From the NCBI RefSeq assembly GCF_028453695.1, contig NC_135773.1, positions 2,666,001 to 2,730,000 of the forward strand: a stretch of DNA of 64,000 bases. The letters are read 5' to 3'. The notes beneath the pieces are model-generated. The model saw only the letters and a list, made by a program, of their open reading frames with translations. It was not told where the DNA came from and did not search any database. The translations under genes were made by a program, and so were the position numbers. This document shows, in pieces, positions 1 through 13,637 of the stretch (position 1 is its first letter; the number at the start of each line of letters is the position of its first letter). Source of the DNA: Augochlora pura. Lineage: Eukaryota; Arthropoda; Insecta; Hymenoptera; Halictidae.

Positions 1-2578
1 AGGAATATCGTAGAAACAGAGTTGCATGAATAGAGAAATAAAAAATGCAGAAATAGAGACACAAGAATCGTCAATAAAATCGCAAGAAACAGAACCTCGC
101 AAGAAGGACTGAGAAAATAGCGGGAGCAGAAGTATAGAGACTCGGTTAACCCCAGAACGATCGAGTGCACTTAATAAATTAGCATTTGCGAAATCGCCGG
201 ATTTCTCCTGCTCGATTGCGAGAAGGCGTCTTCGCGTCTGAATAAGAGCATCGCGAGGATAGTTCGAGCACGATGCACTTGGAAAACGTCGATATTTCAT
301 TGGCGTATGGCGTGTCTTCGTTGCACCGGTTCTCTCATTGATCGGCTTCAGACCAGAAAATAGCGCCGATATTCCGGCTCGAACGACCGAAACGAGGCTC
401 GAGTCGGCTCCGGCCCTCACCGCGGAACAGGGTAACGGTATTGGATCGAGCCTCCGAAGGTATTTGAAGTTCCCCCGTCAATCTTCGATCCGCCATTTAC
501 CTTCGACGAATCGCTGAAATCTGCCCGCGAAACAATCGTTTCGCACGGCGATCGCTGGCGACACCGCTTCGAAATCAGAGCGAGGCTGATCGTCGACCGT
601 CGGTGCTCCAATTAATGGATCGCTGCGCCGCCATTTTGGTGCTCACTTTTATATAGATTTTAGTGCCTTTACATCGATCTCAGGTACGAAGGTGGTAGAG
701 AAATTATATTCCTTTAGGGCAAAGTATTTTGTCCAATTTAATAACGGTCTTCCTGTTTCTTAAAGTTTAAGACTTGAACAGTAGTGAACATATATTTCTT
801 GGTTCAATTCTACTGAATTCTAGCATTTACACAGCGCTTCTTAGCATTGCGATTCAGTTCGGTTCCTAATTTATATTTCCAAATAAATATGCACGTTCCA
901 AGCTCGATGAAGTAAATAAAAAATAGGTCGCGTCGATCGGAGTGCCCACTGTTTGTACTGCATAAAGCTCTGCTCAAACAAGCGAGTGGAGCAAGAAGAA
1001 AAGGAAAGTTGTGGTTGGTGGGATTGAGAAAAAAGAGCTAGCAAATATTGATCGAGCAATAATACTCGTCGGAGAGCATTTACTTTTCGCTCGGTCGATA
1101 CCAACCACCTGACTGACCCATATTATGCGAACCAAGAGACAAAAGTCTCGCAAACTTTTGCCTTCTCCGCGCGATCGTTTCTACGAACTTTCAAAATCCC
1201 AAGGATGTCCGTGCTTCTGGATCCTATGAGAGCCTATAAAAATCCTTCGAGAGAATTCTTAAGCTTTGTTCGTAAATCGTCGGCGAACCACCAAGTTACT
1301 GGGAGATATCTTGACAGGATAGCGTTGTGATGGGCGTTGACATTCTTGCACACAAGCTTTTGAAATTTTTATGTTCGAGCGGTTAGTATTTTGTGTGACA
1401 AATTGCTGGTATTTTCTGTGACAAGCTATAAGCAGTTTTGTTTTTTATTTCCTATTGTAGAAACTTGACGGAAAACTATATCTTTCTTCGATAATATAAA
1501 TTAGCCAAAGTAGCGTTTAACAAGTATTATTGTAATATATACCGCAAGCAGCAGTTACACTGAATAGGTTAAAAGATTAGCGACCCGTCATTTTCACGGG
1601 TTTCGTAAGCCTAGTATAATAAAAAAGTGACCACTAAATTATGATCAAATGTAAAGATGCAGGTTCTCGATTCATTCGCAAGAATGCATGAAATCCCGTA
1701 GCCTGTTTACCGTAATATTAACGAAACTAAAGTGGTAAGAATAATTGCGACGGTGCCACCCTGTGCATCGCGATGCGGCAGAATTGGCGCAGCCCACGCG
1801 TTTCCCGTGTACGTGAAATATTCATCGTAATTCAACGGTTGCGCAAAGGGGTTAGCGTCCCCTGAAGAATGACGGAAAAGCGAACAAGGAAGAAGGAAGA
1901 GTCGCGGAAGCGATTCGAAACAGGAGCCCCGACGTTTCGGCCGCGGAAAATGATACCCGCCGCGGTAACTCGATAATAAACAGGTTGAAAAATTACATAG
2001 TCTCCGCGCCGTTGCGGCAGATCTAAATGTCCCGGCTCTTTAATATCGCATTATGGCGGAGTTAACGACCGGAAAATACGCCGGTCGGCCACCGAGGAGA
2101 GGAAGTGACCCGCCGCCACAGGTTCCCTCCGTATTCTTTTACCAGCGCGATACAGTTAATTCGGTCGCGTTTATATTGTACGCGTCCGCGTCGCGGGAAC
2201 CCGTCTCGCGATCTACCTCGTTCTTTATTGACTTGCTCGGTTACCACCGCCGCCGTTCTGTATAGACAGTGCACGTGGCGGCGTAACAGAAGTCTAAACA
2301 CCGTCTTTGGTCCCAAGGAATTTTATCGTTCCTTCCGTTCTTCGCCGTTATTTCCCGCTATTTGCGATTCGTAATTGTTTTGCGACAGTTTTACTAGTTT
2401 GAAACGCGAACTGGCAACTCTATTTACCCGTTACGCGTTACAGTGAGCCGCGAAATTGAACCGACCATTTTCCCAGGAGATCATTGATTATAAATATTGG
2501 GCACAGGGTGAAAGGATTCAAGACACAGTTCCTACGGTTTATATTTGTCTACTGAATATTTTATTCTATGCAGACTCG

Positions 2579-2736
2579 TTAGACTGCGGATTTTATGTAT
2601 TCCCGAGAAAAATGAGCGGTTCAATTGTGAAACGGTAGAGCCATTTAATGAATTTGCAAACACTGTTATCGACTTGTTCAAGTCATTAATAAGAATGAAC
2701 GTGTATGTAGGCGCTGTATAAAAAACTGCAGTCTAA
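2579..2736. mobile_element. MITE with TAGACTGCGGAT-type ends, copy 1
   Basis: Starts TTAGACTGCGGATTTTATG and ends TATAAAAAACTGCAGTCTAA, so the termini are imperfect inverted repeats of about 19 bp. Length 158 bp, no coding capacity. The same terminal sequence recurs elsewhere in the window (26371, and single ends near 7835, 20413, 28043 and 56545), marking a dispersed family. Confidence 0.6.
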
Positions 2737-2829
2737 TCATTTCGTTCCGTGTGCAATGATTTTATTGTGCACAGAAAGAGTTTATTATACGCATAATCAG
2801 TTTCTTCGCATGCATAGTCATTATACTCC

Positions 2830-2956
2830 AAATGCATAATTATGTTATTTGAAATGCATGATTATTTCATTTCAAATGCGTAATTATTTCACTCCAAATG
2901 CATATTTATTTTATTCATATATCAAATGCATAATTATTTCATTCCAAATGCATAAA
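2830..2956. repeat. AT-rich minisatellite, unit about 22-23 bp
   Basis: About five and a half diverged copies of AAATGCATAATTATTTCATT. Each unit carries ATGCAT and a TAATTA-like core. Probably a neutral minisatellite, although the motif density would be attractive to homeodomain or POU proteins. Confidence 0.75.
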
Positions 2957-3471
2957 GTGCACAAAGTCTTGGAGTCCAGCGACCACTATTTTGTACACTC
3001 ATGTTGTTCGTCGGCGTGCACACACCAGAATGAAAGGTACAATTTCCGACGTAGCCGCGGCAAGGATTTATTTCTTCGTTTGGCTCGTGACACCTCCGAT
3101 TTCATCGTGGACAAAATAAATGTCCACGCAACAGTTCGACGTTTCGATTAAATCGTCCATTGTCTAGTTTCCATGGCGATTCTATTGTTGCCAGCGAGCA
3201 GGCGTTGCACAAGAGGACAGGCTTCGAAAAGGACGGCCGGATTCGTAGAAGAGGTCAGCGCTGTTTAGACAGCAAATTAGTGCTACATAGTGGTACACAA
3301 CGGTGGTACAAGCGCCGGTTGCCTCGCGGCCCGACGGTATTCGCGTGGAAACATTTAAACGAGCAACTCCGAGCCGGGTACGTACGGCGGAGAGGGGGAC
3401 CGTAGAATCTGCTGGTACCGTAATTCATTAGAAATTCATAGTACGGACGTCGCTCACGCGGATAAGTAGAC

Positions 3472-3741
3472 TATAAAAGGCACCGGTTACAATTCTGATC
3501 GAACGGCTCCACCAGATGCGAACGCGATTTTCAGCTCGAACACGCTCAGCCGTGTATATTGGGTGTACCCTTGTGTCTAGACACGTTCGATTTGGTTGTT
3601 GGTTTACAATCTGTTCGCGTGAAAGCTTTGGGGCAAGTTTGCGGTGGATAGCGAGACAGTCGAATTGTTCTCGACGTAGGTTTAATTGTATGGAAATTGG
3701 TGAACGTTTTCCGATTAGGAATAGGGTTTATACGACACCCG
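3472..3741 (+). promoter_or_regulatory. Candidate TATA promoter and noncoding first exon
   Basis: A consensus TATAAAAG lies at 3472-3479. About 260 bp downstream is a strong donor, CCCG|gtacgtaag, after 3741. The interval could be an untranslated first exon of the membrane-protein gene starting at 6253, since both are on the plus strand. No clear initiator is seen 30 bp after the TATA box, and no acceptor just before 6253 was settled, so this is a proposal only. Confidence 0.28.
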
Positions 3742-6252
3742 GTACGTAAGACTTTTTATTCGTCGCAACGACCTATTCTTCTCGTCCCGGCGGCGACCGG
3801 TAGTCGATCGAATCGAACGAGATAAGGGCTTAGGATCCTCGGGCCAGCCATGGCAATGGAGAGGAGAAGAGTAGAGTGGAAGGTGTATCGTACCGCGGCG
3901 GCTATCTTCGGTATTCGCCGGTAGATGGATACCTTTCCCGCAACTACATGATCCGTCACTGGTTTTTGTACAGGGTGATTAATTGAAGCTGTTACAAAGC
4001 AATATCTTCGTTATCAATAATGATATTCAAAAATGTTAGAGGAACAGATTGTACGATTCAAAGGGACACGTGTTGCGGTGGAAGTAATTTATTTTCGAAG
4101 GTGATAGTGTTCGAGATTTCGGGAACATCGACGTTTTCTTAAATGGGATTACATGTTACTATCGGTATATCGTGGTAGCTAGAATCAAGACGAATTCAAT
4201 GACATATAGTAATACGATCTTGAATACCAATAAATTAAACTCAAGATATTTAGAAATAAACGAACATAATTCACTTTATATTCGCCGTACACGACACATC
4301 AAATGTTAAAATGAAACATGTAAGAGACGGAAGTTCCTAAAATACCATAGAAATTATTTGAAAGTATAGACGGTCATCTTTTCGCTGGCGAGTGCCGGAG
4401 GTAGTCGCATAATGCTTCTCGAAATCCTAGATTGTTAATTATTTCAATATTATTATGTTTTCCCGATACACTGTATCGTTCGTGTGAAAAGAAGCAACTG
4501 AAGAAACTAATTAATTACAAATTAATTTAATATTGTCTTAGAGAAGCTACCTTTCCATCAAGACACATAAAAAATATCAATCATCATTAGAAATTTATTG
4601 CAGAGAAACCAAATAAAGTAGGGTCACTTAGCATGTAATAGACACATTTGTCACATACTCATATTAATTAATTTTCCTGTAAGAGATTCCCAAAGAATGG
4701 CCGGCATTTCTTTCGATTAAATAGAAAGATACTTTCTCAAAAGTCAAACGTAACTCCCAAAAGGGATCTAAGACCTGCGCGAATTCTTTCTCGGTCGACC
4801 AGCTCGATCCACACCACGACCTTCGTACCTGCTCGGCCCACCGAATCCTCGAATCGTCTCCCATTCTTCGTTCGACAAAGCCACGACAATTCCCTCGTAC
4901 GAATAAATCAAATCGAATTACACCGTCCCGTCGATCGTTCTTTTTCACGCTCTGCGCACGCACACACGCACGCGCGCGCGCGCGCAGAGAAGGGGGCGAC
5001 ATAACCATTAATTATTCCATCGTACCTGCTTCCAGAGGGACCATCTCGGAAGCCATGCCGGCTGACGAGTTCGCTGGAACTCGACACAGAGGCAGACCGA
5101 GGCTGCAGCCGCCTTAACGAGCCGCTATTCTCATTGACAAGGTCACCGAGATATCGCACGGGATCTAATCATGCTCGGCTGTGCCACACAACCAGCGCCA
5201 TTCCGCGATCGCTCGACTACGCTGTTCTCCTGAGAGCATACCCCTGGCACACCTGCGTCGCAGAGAGAGAGAGAGAGAGACCACGGCGTGTACCAAGCCG
5301 GAAACCGAGAAGGGCGCACGGAAAAACTGGACTTAATCGACCTTGCTATGGTATTTCCCGTGTGCCAGCACGCCGGAGGCGAGTGAATCGACGATAGAGG
5401 CCCGAGATCCCGTTGCCGTGGATCGAGGTACCGGCTGCCTTCTATTATTCCACCTGCTCCGAGGCCTTTCCCATGTTTGTCCGAGGACAGAAGCGTTAAT
5501 AACGCCGGTGGAATGCTTCCGGAGGGAGCTGAAGACGATTCTTCGTTCGACCGACTATCTACACTATCGATTTAATACGAGTTTAAGAGTCGGGGGACTA
5601 TGTGGACCTAGCCGGGATCAAAGTTAAATAGAGGATCACGCTGATAACTATGGGATACTGAAGTCTAGAGGGAAGCAAAGTCTGCTGAGTTAGAAAAAGG
5701 AGGACAAATCGATGATACCGTGTCGATGTTCGCAGAGTGAGTTGGGACTTCGTCGTTGAGGAGTAACCTAATAGATCAGTGAAGAGATAAGTCTGCAACT
5801 GGAGTCTTTTAAGAATAAATCAAGGTCCGCTGCATCGGTGAACGAACAACTTCCATGGTCTAATGATCTTCCATTGCTCGAAAGCCCAAAGAACAGAGGC
5901 CATGATCGACAGATCCAGGCTCTTAGCGCTGCTCCATCCGGAGCGGTGCCCTGACCGTTCCCTGCAGGCGTGATCGCAGTCGGCTCTGCAGGCCGGCAGC
6001 CTTCCGATGCCGGTCGCCATGTTGGAGCTGGTGTGCAGCAACTCCTTGAGCCCAGGAACCTCGCCTCTATCCGGTCGCTCGATCCTCTAACAGAGTGAAC
6101 GATTCCAAAGGATCGACCGTTCTCACGAAAATTCAGCGCCTGCGTCCTAGGGTCCAACCGAAAGAGGACATCGTTGGACGCGATGTAGAGGTCCAGGAGG
6201 AAGGAGAAGAAGAAGAAGCTTCTTCCTCCGTGGAAGGCCAGCGTGTCGAGTA
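3742..6252. other. Upstream region and probable 5' leader
   Basis: No protein-coding exon recognised. A motif beginning TACAGGGTGATTAATTG at 3971 resembles the edge of an old repeat. Contains an alternating CA/CG tract near 4954-4986 and a short GA repeat near 5266-5279. The last about 200 bp before 6253 are GC-rich with a GAAGAAGAAG run and are the likely 5' UTR of the downstream gene. Confidence 0.4.
4954..4986. repeat. Alternating CA/CG tract
   Basis: Continuous alternating purine-pyrimidine DNA (GCGCACGCACACACGC then CG repeats). This sequence class can adopt Z-DNA. No gene role evident. Confidence 0.7.
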
Positions 6253-7226
6253 ATGCTGAAGCACATCCTGACGGGGCAACCGTCGTCAGCGGGCTCCAGG
6301 CATCACCAGAATGACTATCCGGCAGGCTCGGGCTCGTTGCACGGCGGCCACCATCATCATCACCACTCGGGCGGCCATCATCCGGACCAGCAGCATCACC
6401 TGTACAACCAGAGCGGCACGGTCCGCGGGAACGGCGGTCGCGGCGTCGACGTCTACGACTCGGTGGTGGTGCACTCGGCGCAGAGGTCTGGGACCATGCA
6501 CCATCAGCCGGCTACTACGCCGTCCTCCACCCACCGGCATCCTCTGAATCACTCGCAGCTGAGCGTGAACAATCTCTCGCAGAGGCTGAACCACAGTCAC
6601 GCGTTGAACCTGTCCACTCTATCGACGTCGAAGCACTCTGTGAACAGCGTTAGCCCCGTCGCCGGCGGCAATAACAACAACAACATCAACAGCAACAACA
6701 ATAACGTGTCGACCACGTTAGGGCATACCGCGGTCAGCCAGGTCCCGTTGCATCATCAGGACAACAGGGCCAAGGTTAACGGAGGCTTCGACATCTCCAG
6801 GCTCTCCAGGCTGCCCAGCCAGGCCACACCCTCCCCCGCGCCTGTTCTCCAGCAACCACTGCCAGGCGCACCGCTCACCTGTACTGGATCCACCGCGTTC
6901 CCTTTGAACGCTTCCTGGTCCTCGTCCTTGTCCAGGAATCACAAGGACCAGGAGGCCGGCGCCAGAGAGACTCTCACCAGTCTCGGACTATTGTGCTTAG
7001 TGTCGTTGCTGCTGGCGCTGCTCTCGTTGATCTTTCTGCTAAAGATCTCGCCGTTAACCGTCACACCGAGCAGCCTAATCAGCCCCGAGGAGTACACCAT
7101 CGTCTACGAGGTCACTCTGGCGCTATGCGCCCTGGCGCTCTCCCTCAACTTGTGCTGTCTGCTCGTCTGCGCTATCCAGTTCCTCTTCACAGTGAAGCTC
7201 GTCAAGACTTCCTACCAGGGACACTG
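6253..7226 (+). CDS. Four-pass membrane protein, coding exon 1 of 4
   Basis: First coding exon (324 codons plus 2 nt) of a gene whose other exons are at 27340-27425, 27569-27693 and 28923-29441. Joined, these give 1704 nt, or 567 residues. The start is the first ATG of a long open frame after a GA-rich leader. Residues 1-240 are low-complexity: a run of six His near residue 33, further His/Ser/Gln stretches, and an Asn-rich tract near 140-151. Two hydrophobic segments follow, about 244-265 and 282-315, the second rich in Cys and Leu. The exon ends GGACACTG|gtgagt, splitting the codon for Trp325. Polar tails on both sides of four membrane segments suggest cytosolic N and C termini (inferred). 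The layout reminds me of insect proteins annotated as TMEM221-like, but that is recollection, not a search result. Confidence is high that this is a real gene and low for the family name. Confidence 0.82.
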
Positions 7227-10200
7227 GTGAGTTCGATTTTTCACTAGCAGCGTAATCTCTCGGGTTTTAGTAGGTAGGAACGAAAGTTATTTTTATCTCG
7301 ACTGCATTTTTGCCGGTTGCTCCTTGGGGAATTCACTTGAACCGTTTCGGGCAGATAGGACTTTAATCGTTTTTACGATGTAATGGAGACTCCTTGCGGG
7401 ACATTTCCGTCGCGTTTAGGGCTAACTGGGTAACCACCGTTGGCTAAATTCAATTACACGTATTGCAATTTAATTACATAATTTAGCTAGGTTGTGTTTA
7501 AATTTCATTGGAATTCGATTACCTTGTAATTCAATTATCATTGTAATATAGTTACGTAGCTTAATTACATTATACTTGAACAATATTGTAATTAAACTGC
7601 ATATAATTTAATTGTGTAGTTCAAACCTTTAAATGGATACAATTATTTATTAGTTTAATCATGAACGTAATTGGAATATAAGTTAATTGAAATGCAATAT
7701 AATTAAAATACAATCTTAAATATTAACAATCGATTGCATTCACCGAAGAAAAAGAGAAATGTCGACAGAGCACCCATGATTCAAAATTAAAGCAAACGAT
7801 TTTTATGCCGCATAAAGATCCGCAATCTAGTAATTATCGCATGTAGTAAATTCAGTTAAAATGAAAAAGTCTTGATCACGGTGATCCAATCATAGTTGCC
7901 CTTAAATTAGTATAAAAATGATCAGTAGCAGCTGACTGCAAACCACTGAAATTCCTTAAAATCTTCCACGAGGTTCTGTGAGTCGAAGTGGACTTGATTT
8001 CGAGTGAGTTGGACTCGCTTTGAGAATCATCTTATTGATTATGTCATACGCTCGACAGCGCACGATGTCGCGGAGTGACGAGCAGTGACCGGCTCCGAGC
8101 GGAAAGAGCCGGATAGCATCGGGGGAGGACCGGTCGCAGCTCGGCGGTGCCCGGGACGCGACATTGACACGCTGGAATCCAGTTCAATTATTTTTCTGTT
8201 CTAATGGGACCGCCGGCAACTAAGATCCGTAATTAATTAACGCAATAAGAAGGGCTGCCGTGTCCCGATAATGCTGGCCGCGACCTCTCGGGCCACCATC
8301 GGTCGTTACAAAATCCTTTAACGGGGCCCGTTAACTTTTTTCTCGAAGCAACTCTCTACCGGGATGCGGTCGCTTGCTCGCGCGACTCGCAGGTGGATGC
8401 ACTTTGCCGTACGGCCGCGGTTAAGCGCGTCGCGGACCCCTGTGCATGCATCCTGCCGCATCGCGGCGAGACTCTGCTGCGCAACTGCGCGCCGTCCGTG
8501 CGCCGCGCATAGTGCAGCCTTGCGGGCAACGTGCAGACAGAGTGCATGCCCATGGGATTCCGTGGCCTGTGCGCGCCTCTGTCCCCGGCTCCTTTCTTCG
8601 CCGGCGCGCGGCGAGAACGTTCCACGTTTTTATCGAGCTCGGAGTCGTTTCGATATGTGTGCCTGCGAAAATGAAAATTTCATTTTTACCCTTTTTGCTC
8701 GTTCCGACGTCGCGTACCGGCGAACGACCGGCCGGTTAGCGCGCTGATCACAGTACCGGCAGTGCACCGGGGTGACGGAATTATTCGCTCCCTTGGAAAA
8801 ATTAATTTTTTTGGTCGCACGCTGTACAGTGGTCTCGCGAGCCAACGGTTCTGATAAAGGCGAATTTAGCGTTGCTTCAAGGTTTAAGGTTATGTGATAT
8901 AACAGGTCGTTGAATTTGTCGCGATACCAGCTAGAATAATATTCAGTCAGAAGTATGGATTAACGTTTAAAAAAATCGAGGTAATCAAGATTTTTTATGA
9001 AAAAGAACTTTCTCCTGCAGGTTTTTATATTCTGATTCGTAGAAAAGCGAATACTGAACAACTTTTATAGCATTTTTTTTTACCAAATCATTGGACATGT
9101 CTCAGAAGTTATGGTTTGAATCAAGATATATCTCAGGCTTTATTTTGATTTGGTACTAATGTCTGCTTTACTTATTGTTAATCTCTATTCATTGCCCTTT
9201 ATTAATTGATTACCACTATATCGTGGATTTCATATACTTATGGCAAAATTAGATAGTATCGATTTAAAATAATAGACATATTGAGACAGTCTAAAAATGT
9301 CAATGCATTGTTTGCAACTGTTGAAAACAATTTTTATTTTGCCTAAAAATCTGTAGTCAAATTATCGCTTACGTTCTATAATTTCATTTCACGTAACGAG
9401 GTGAGCACCGTTGCTAGAGTTTCGGTTTACCATTTTCATTCTCTCACTTCTTCTTCCTTCTTCGTCGACCTTTCTAGATCAGACCAGTCCTTAACACCAC
9501 TTTCAATTTACGTTCTTTCGATCTTTGTCTAAGATCGAGTCGATTGCACGCGAAACGTACACGAACAATAGATATTACCGATACCGACGAACCGGATAAT
9601 CGAGGTTACGCTGTACGGTAAAACTGGATCTACGAATCGAAACTGTAGAATCGCTCTGAAAAGCTGTTCTAATTTCTATTAAAATTTCTCTGTAAAAATG
9701 TGGGACAGCGTTGTTCGTGTCTGAATCTATTGACGATCGAAGCATTCCAGGCCCCCAGAATGCTTCCCAACGTTTATCTCCTTCGTGATAAATAGCAGTT
9801 GCTACCACGAAAATCGTACCCTCTCGGTAAGATGAGAGAAAAGAGAGTTCGAATTTTTAGAGGAATTCGGCTGCGCGTGCTTTTCCTCTTCGTGCCGTTG
9901 AATTTTTTAGATAAAGCCTGGAAATGAAAATCGTGTCGAGACGAATCGAGACACTGTCCCCCCCGATGCGTAATGCTGATAAGGATGGGCTGTATCGTTG
10001 TCGCTGTGATAAGAGGGGTCCCCCTTTACCGTCGAATGTTGACCGATAGGGTAAGAGTGGAAACTTTCTATGGGAGCGAAGTGTCTGCAAATAGTTTGTA
10101 CCGTTCACACACTTTCTCGTTTTAATGCATTTGCTTCCCGGTGATGGACACTTAACACCACCATTCTCTATTCTACATTTATAGAAAGCGCAAATTTAAC

Positions 10201-12925
10201 GATTACGAAATAAACCGACCGCGGTTCATCTATCTTAATTCTAGCATGTTTATAAGTACCTTAAAAATGTTTGCATCAATTGGTGTCTAAATGTGTTATT
10301 TAACAGTATTGTATAAACAAATATTCTTCAAGCCTAGGATATAATACTTACGGACTTTTTCTTACATAAATATAAAATGAGACCCTGGTAAACTGACTTT
10401 TATATATTATTTGTCAAGCCTATTTTGAAGAAATCCATTCTGGACACCAACGTTTCTTCTTTTTAAATAAATAATAATGAATTAAATGTGATAATAAATA
10501 GCGAATATAATAATAAGTAAATATGATAAATAAATCCATTTTTTTTCTCAGTACCTAATGAACCATTAAAGACGCGTCGTGGGAGACATCTACCACGAGA
10601 TATCTCGTAGTTGGTAGTGAATAGGTTAAACCTTCTAATACATAAACCGCCCGAAGAATTAATCATAACATATACAATGAAAAATGGCAAGCAAAATACA
10701 CACGACATAACAATTCACCACCCAATTATTTCCTACCGACATAATTTACCATTGACCAAATCGGAGAAACAACCGACACGACACATTGTCTGCAGTCTAA
10801 AAAATCCAGTTAACGAACCCGCTAGGCACCGTGCTAATTGATATCAAGACGTTCCCAGGCGGAATAAAAGGCAGCTGAATGTTCGTCGGGGATGCGTAGA
10901 AGCGGACGCGCGGTTCCATTCGCGATAATTATCCGACCGGTCGGTTACTTTGTCTGGTAGGGTCGCGAAAACGATGGGCCGGCGATAAGGGAACGCAGCG
11001 GGCCGGGCCCGGGCCCGCGAAAAAGGACCCGATCGCATCGCATCGCCATCGCGAGCTCGTAACGAGGCTCATTTTCGTTGTGGGCCCGTCACGTAAACGC
11101 GCTCTGGGGACCGCATTTACATCGACCCGTCCTGGGACCAGCGAGCGGCCTCGCATAACTGGATCGCCCCGTACAAAGATAGAGTTCGTCTAAACATCGC
11201 GCGTCGTGTACGATTCTTCGTTCGGCTAATTGAACTTCGTGCTCCGATATGTTGTTCGATGCACGCTCAATTAGGGCGAGAGTTTTATCGTGTGTTGCTT
11301 TTTATGGGAAACACGATAACAAAGCAGAATGAAATCAGTTAAGTGGATCGTGCAGAACGGTGCACCTGAAGTATGTACAAACTAATTGTAGGATGAATCG
11401 TTAGGCACTAGGTGCGAGACGTGTTTCGCCTCGTTAAAACGTCCATTATCGCGGAGAATGTACGCAAATTACGCGGTCCATTTATCGGAATAATTCTTTT
11501 ATATTATGTATTATTCGGTGATTAATCGTCGACTGTTTCTATCTACATGTGACTTTGAAAGATCGTGTTTAAATAACTGTTTCGAACAAAAGTTGAACAG
11601 TATTCGGACGCCTACGAACTTCAATATACAAGAAAAAATTTCATTCCGACGACATGGGAAATAAATTACTAATATTAATGATAATGTGAGAAACCTTTTG
11701 TTACCGAAGAAGCGCTAACAAATAGAGAGATTTTATATAGCAATCGCGTAAGTACAAAGAGAAAATAAGTGAAATAAAACATAACCAGTACATACATTGA
11801 TCAAGCCAATAACTTTGAGTCTACATCTGCCTGACAAGGAAATCGCCGGATTTTATCGCAGAGTCTGTAGCGAAGAATTCTGAAAATTTGAATTTCGGAA
11901 CGTCCCCTCAGCGTGCACCGGCACAGCAAAACTCGATGTATTTAGCGAGCAGCGAGTCCGGGCGCATTCGCTCGGCCGGTCCCTCGGCGAGATAACGTCT
12001 GCATTTAGCATAAGAGTTTCCGTTGCTCGACGAAATCGCCAAAGCGAGGAACAACGGGTCTCGGGCGACCTGGCACGTAGAATTCGCGGGCCCGCGCGCG
12101 CGCGCGCTCGCTCGCTCGCTCGCTTGTTGGTTTGTGGGTCAGTCGAGGCTGCACGCAGCGCGTCCCGGCGCGTCGCATCGCGGCGCATCGGATCCCAGGT
12201 GCATCGCGGCGCGTCGGCGTGGTCTCGCAGTCACAGGTAGTAGCGGCCGCGAAAGAAAAGGTGGGAGGAGCGGAATGGAACGGAATCGAGCGGAATGGAG
12301 CAGCATGGTGTGGCGGGCGGGGGAGGGCCTCACAGGCAACGATTACCATTAATTTCTATAATCTCGCATCGTTGCCGACGTCCTCAATCAAGATTATCCG
12401 CCGCGGCGGAATGAGAGTTCCCAAGTCATCCATGCGTGCCCTATCCGCGCCGCTGAAACGCACGGTGTCTCGTATCCCGCCGCGATATATCAGCGAGCCG
12501 TGCTGCCGCTGTCTAGTGTTTCTTCTCACGCGGCCCCGCCGACCAAACAACGGCAAAAATCCGCGAGATGCGCGCGAACGCTACCCCCCTCCACCGGTGC
12601 GGCCCGGCGTACACCGCAAAGCGTTGCGATCTCCGGTGAAGCCCGTTGCAAGGCGATGCGATACGACGGGCTACGTGTGCCAGCGCCACCCCAATTTCTC
12701 CCGAGCGCAGCGGTTGCGCGTAATCGGTACACTGGATTCGCTGCGCTATGACGAACACAATATAGGATTTCTCTTGGTCTGTTCGCATTTTCGCGGGTGA
12801 CCTAGCGAAGCAAACTTCTTGCTCGTTGTGCGAAACGACGCGTTCGAGCATAATTAACTTTAGATCGATCGTATAAGAGATATTAAATTTTCTTATTCGA
12901 AAGTAAAGAACATGGAAAAATTTTC

Positions 12926-13191
12926 TTAACACGTTGACGCCGGCTTCATCCAGCGGTGGGTCACACGTGTCAGACCCGTGAGGCGGCGTACGTTTGCTTA
13001 TTTTGACTGCGTTTCACAAAATAGATACCACAAAATAGGTTTATGTTATTTTATCTAAACATTATAAACAGATATTCAATAGTAAAAACATGGAAATTCG
13101 ATATTATAAACTCAACATAATTATTTAATTTTTGTAAATTTCGGGCGCCGACTCGCAGAGAAAATCGTGAATATCGGCATCAACGCGTTAA
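12926..13191. mobile_element. TTAA-type MITE (CACGTTGACGCCGG ends)
   Basis: Left end TTAACACGTTGACGCCGG; right end read inwards TTAACGCGTTGATGCCGA. That is about 18 bp of inverted repeat with three or four mismatches, and TTAA at both outer edges. A near-palindrome GGGTCACACGTGTCAGACCC sits about 30 bp inside the left end. 266 bp, noncoding. TTAA flanks point to a piggyBac-type non-autonomous element. Confidence 0.65.
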
Positions 13192-13600
13192 AGATAAATA
13201 AAATAAAAGAACTTTTGTATTCGAAAGTAAAAAAAATACAGCTATCTCTGTAATAAAAAAGGAACAAAATAATTTTCTTACTAAATAATAAACAACATGG
13301 GAGTGCACAAGAATTTATTACGTATTTATTCGACAAATACCAAGTAATAGATAATGAATCGTACGATAGTCGTTTGGTGTGCTTCGACGGGACGTCCGGT
13401 AAAAGGTAGCAAGTTTCACGGGTAAGAGGACAGCCGTGTATGCATGTAGCCGCGATTAGGGCAGTGAGGAACGCCGGGAGTTTACGAGCAGCCCGTATTT
13501 CGCGTCCAGCAGGAGGATGCGACAAGACAGGGTCGACAGAGGTCGAGAATTAGCCGACGATCGAGCGTTCCTTTAACGAAAGGCCTGCGAGTCCCGTGGG

Positions 13601-13637
13601 AAAGAGAGAAAGAAAGAGAGAGAGAGAGAGAGAGAAA
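13601..13637. repeat. GA microsatellite
   Basis: An (AG)n-rich run within the large intron. Similar short GA runs occur near 5266, 19394 and 54236. Confidence 0.85.

Larger units (their letters stand above)
1..3471. other. Upstream noncoding DNA
   Basis: No coding exon could be supported on either strand; the open frames are short and compositionally ordinary. The stretch holds a MITE (2579-2736) and an AT-rich minisatellite (2830-2956), listed separately, and is otherwise unremarkable. Confidence 0.5.

Noticed and set aside
3971..4140. TACAGGGTG motif as a transposon terminus
   Set aside because: A similar motif (TACACCCTGTA) occurs in the opposite orientation near 32566, far too distant to be a pair; no inverted partner nearby.
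5768..6157. Minus-strand 129-codon frame upstream of the membrane gene
   Set aside because: Overlaps the likely 5' UTR of the plus-strand gene and has no domain; a shadow frame in GC-rich DNA.
12023..12800. Long overlapping open frames on both strands
   Set aside because: Arg/Ala-rich translations on both strands reflect a CpG-rich pocket; no domain and no conserved motif.
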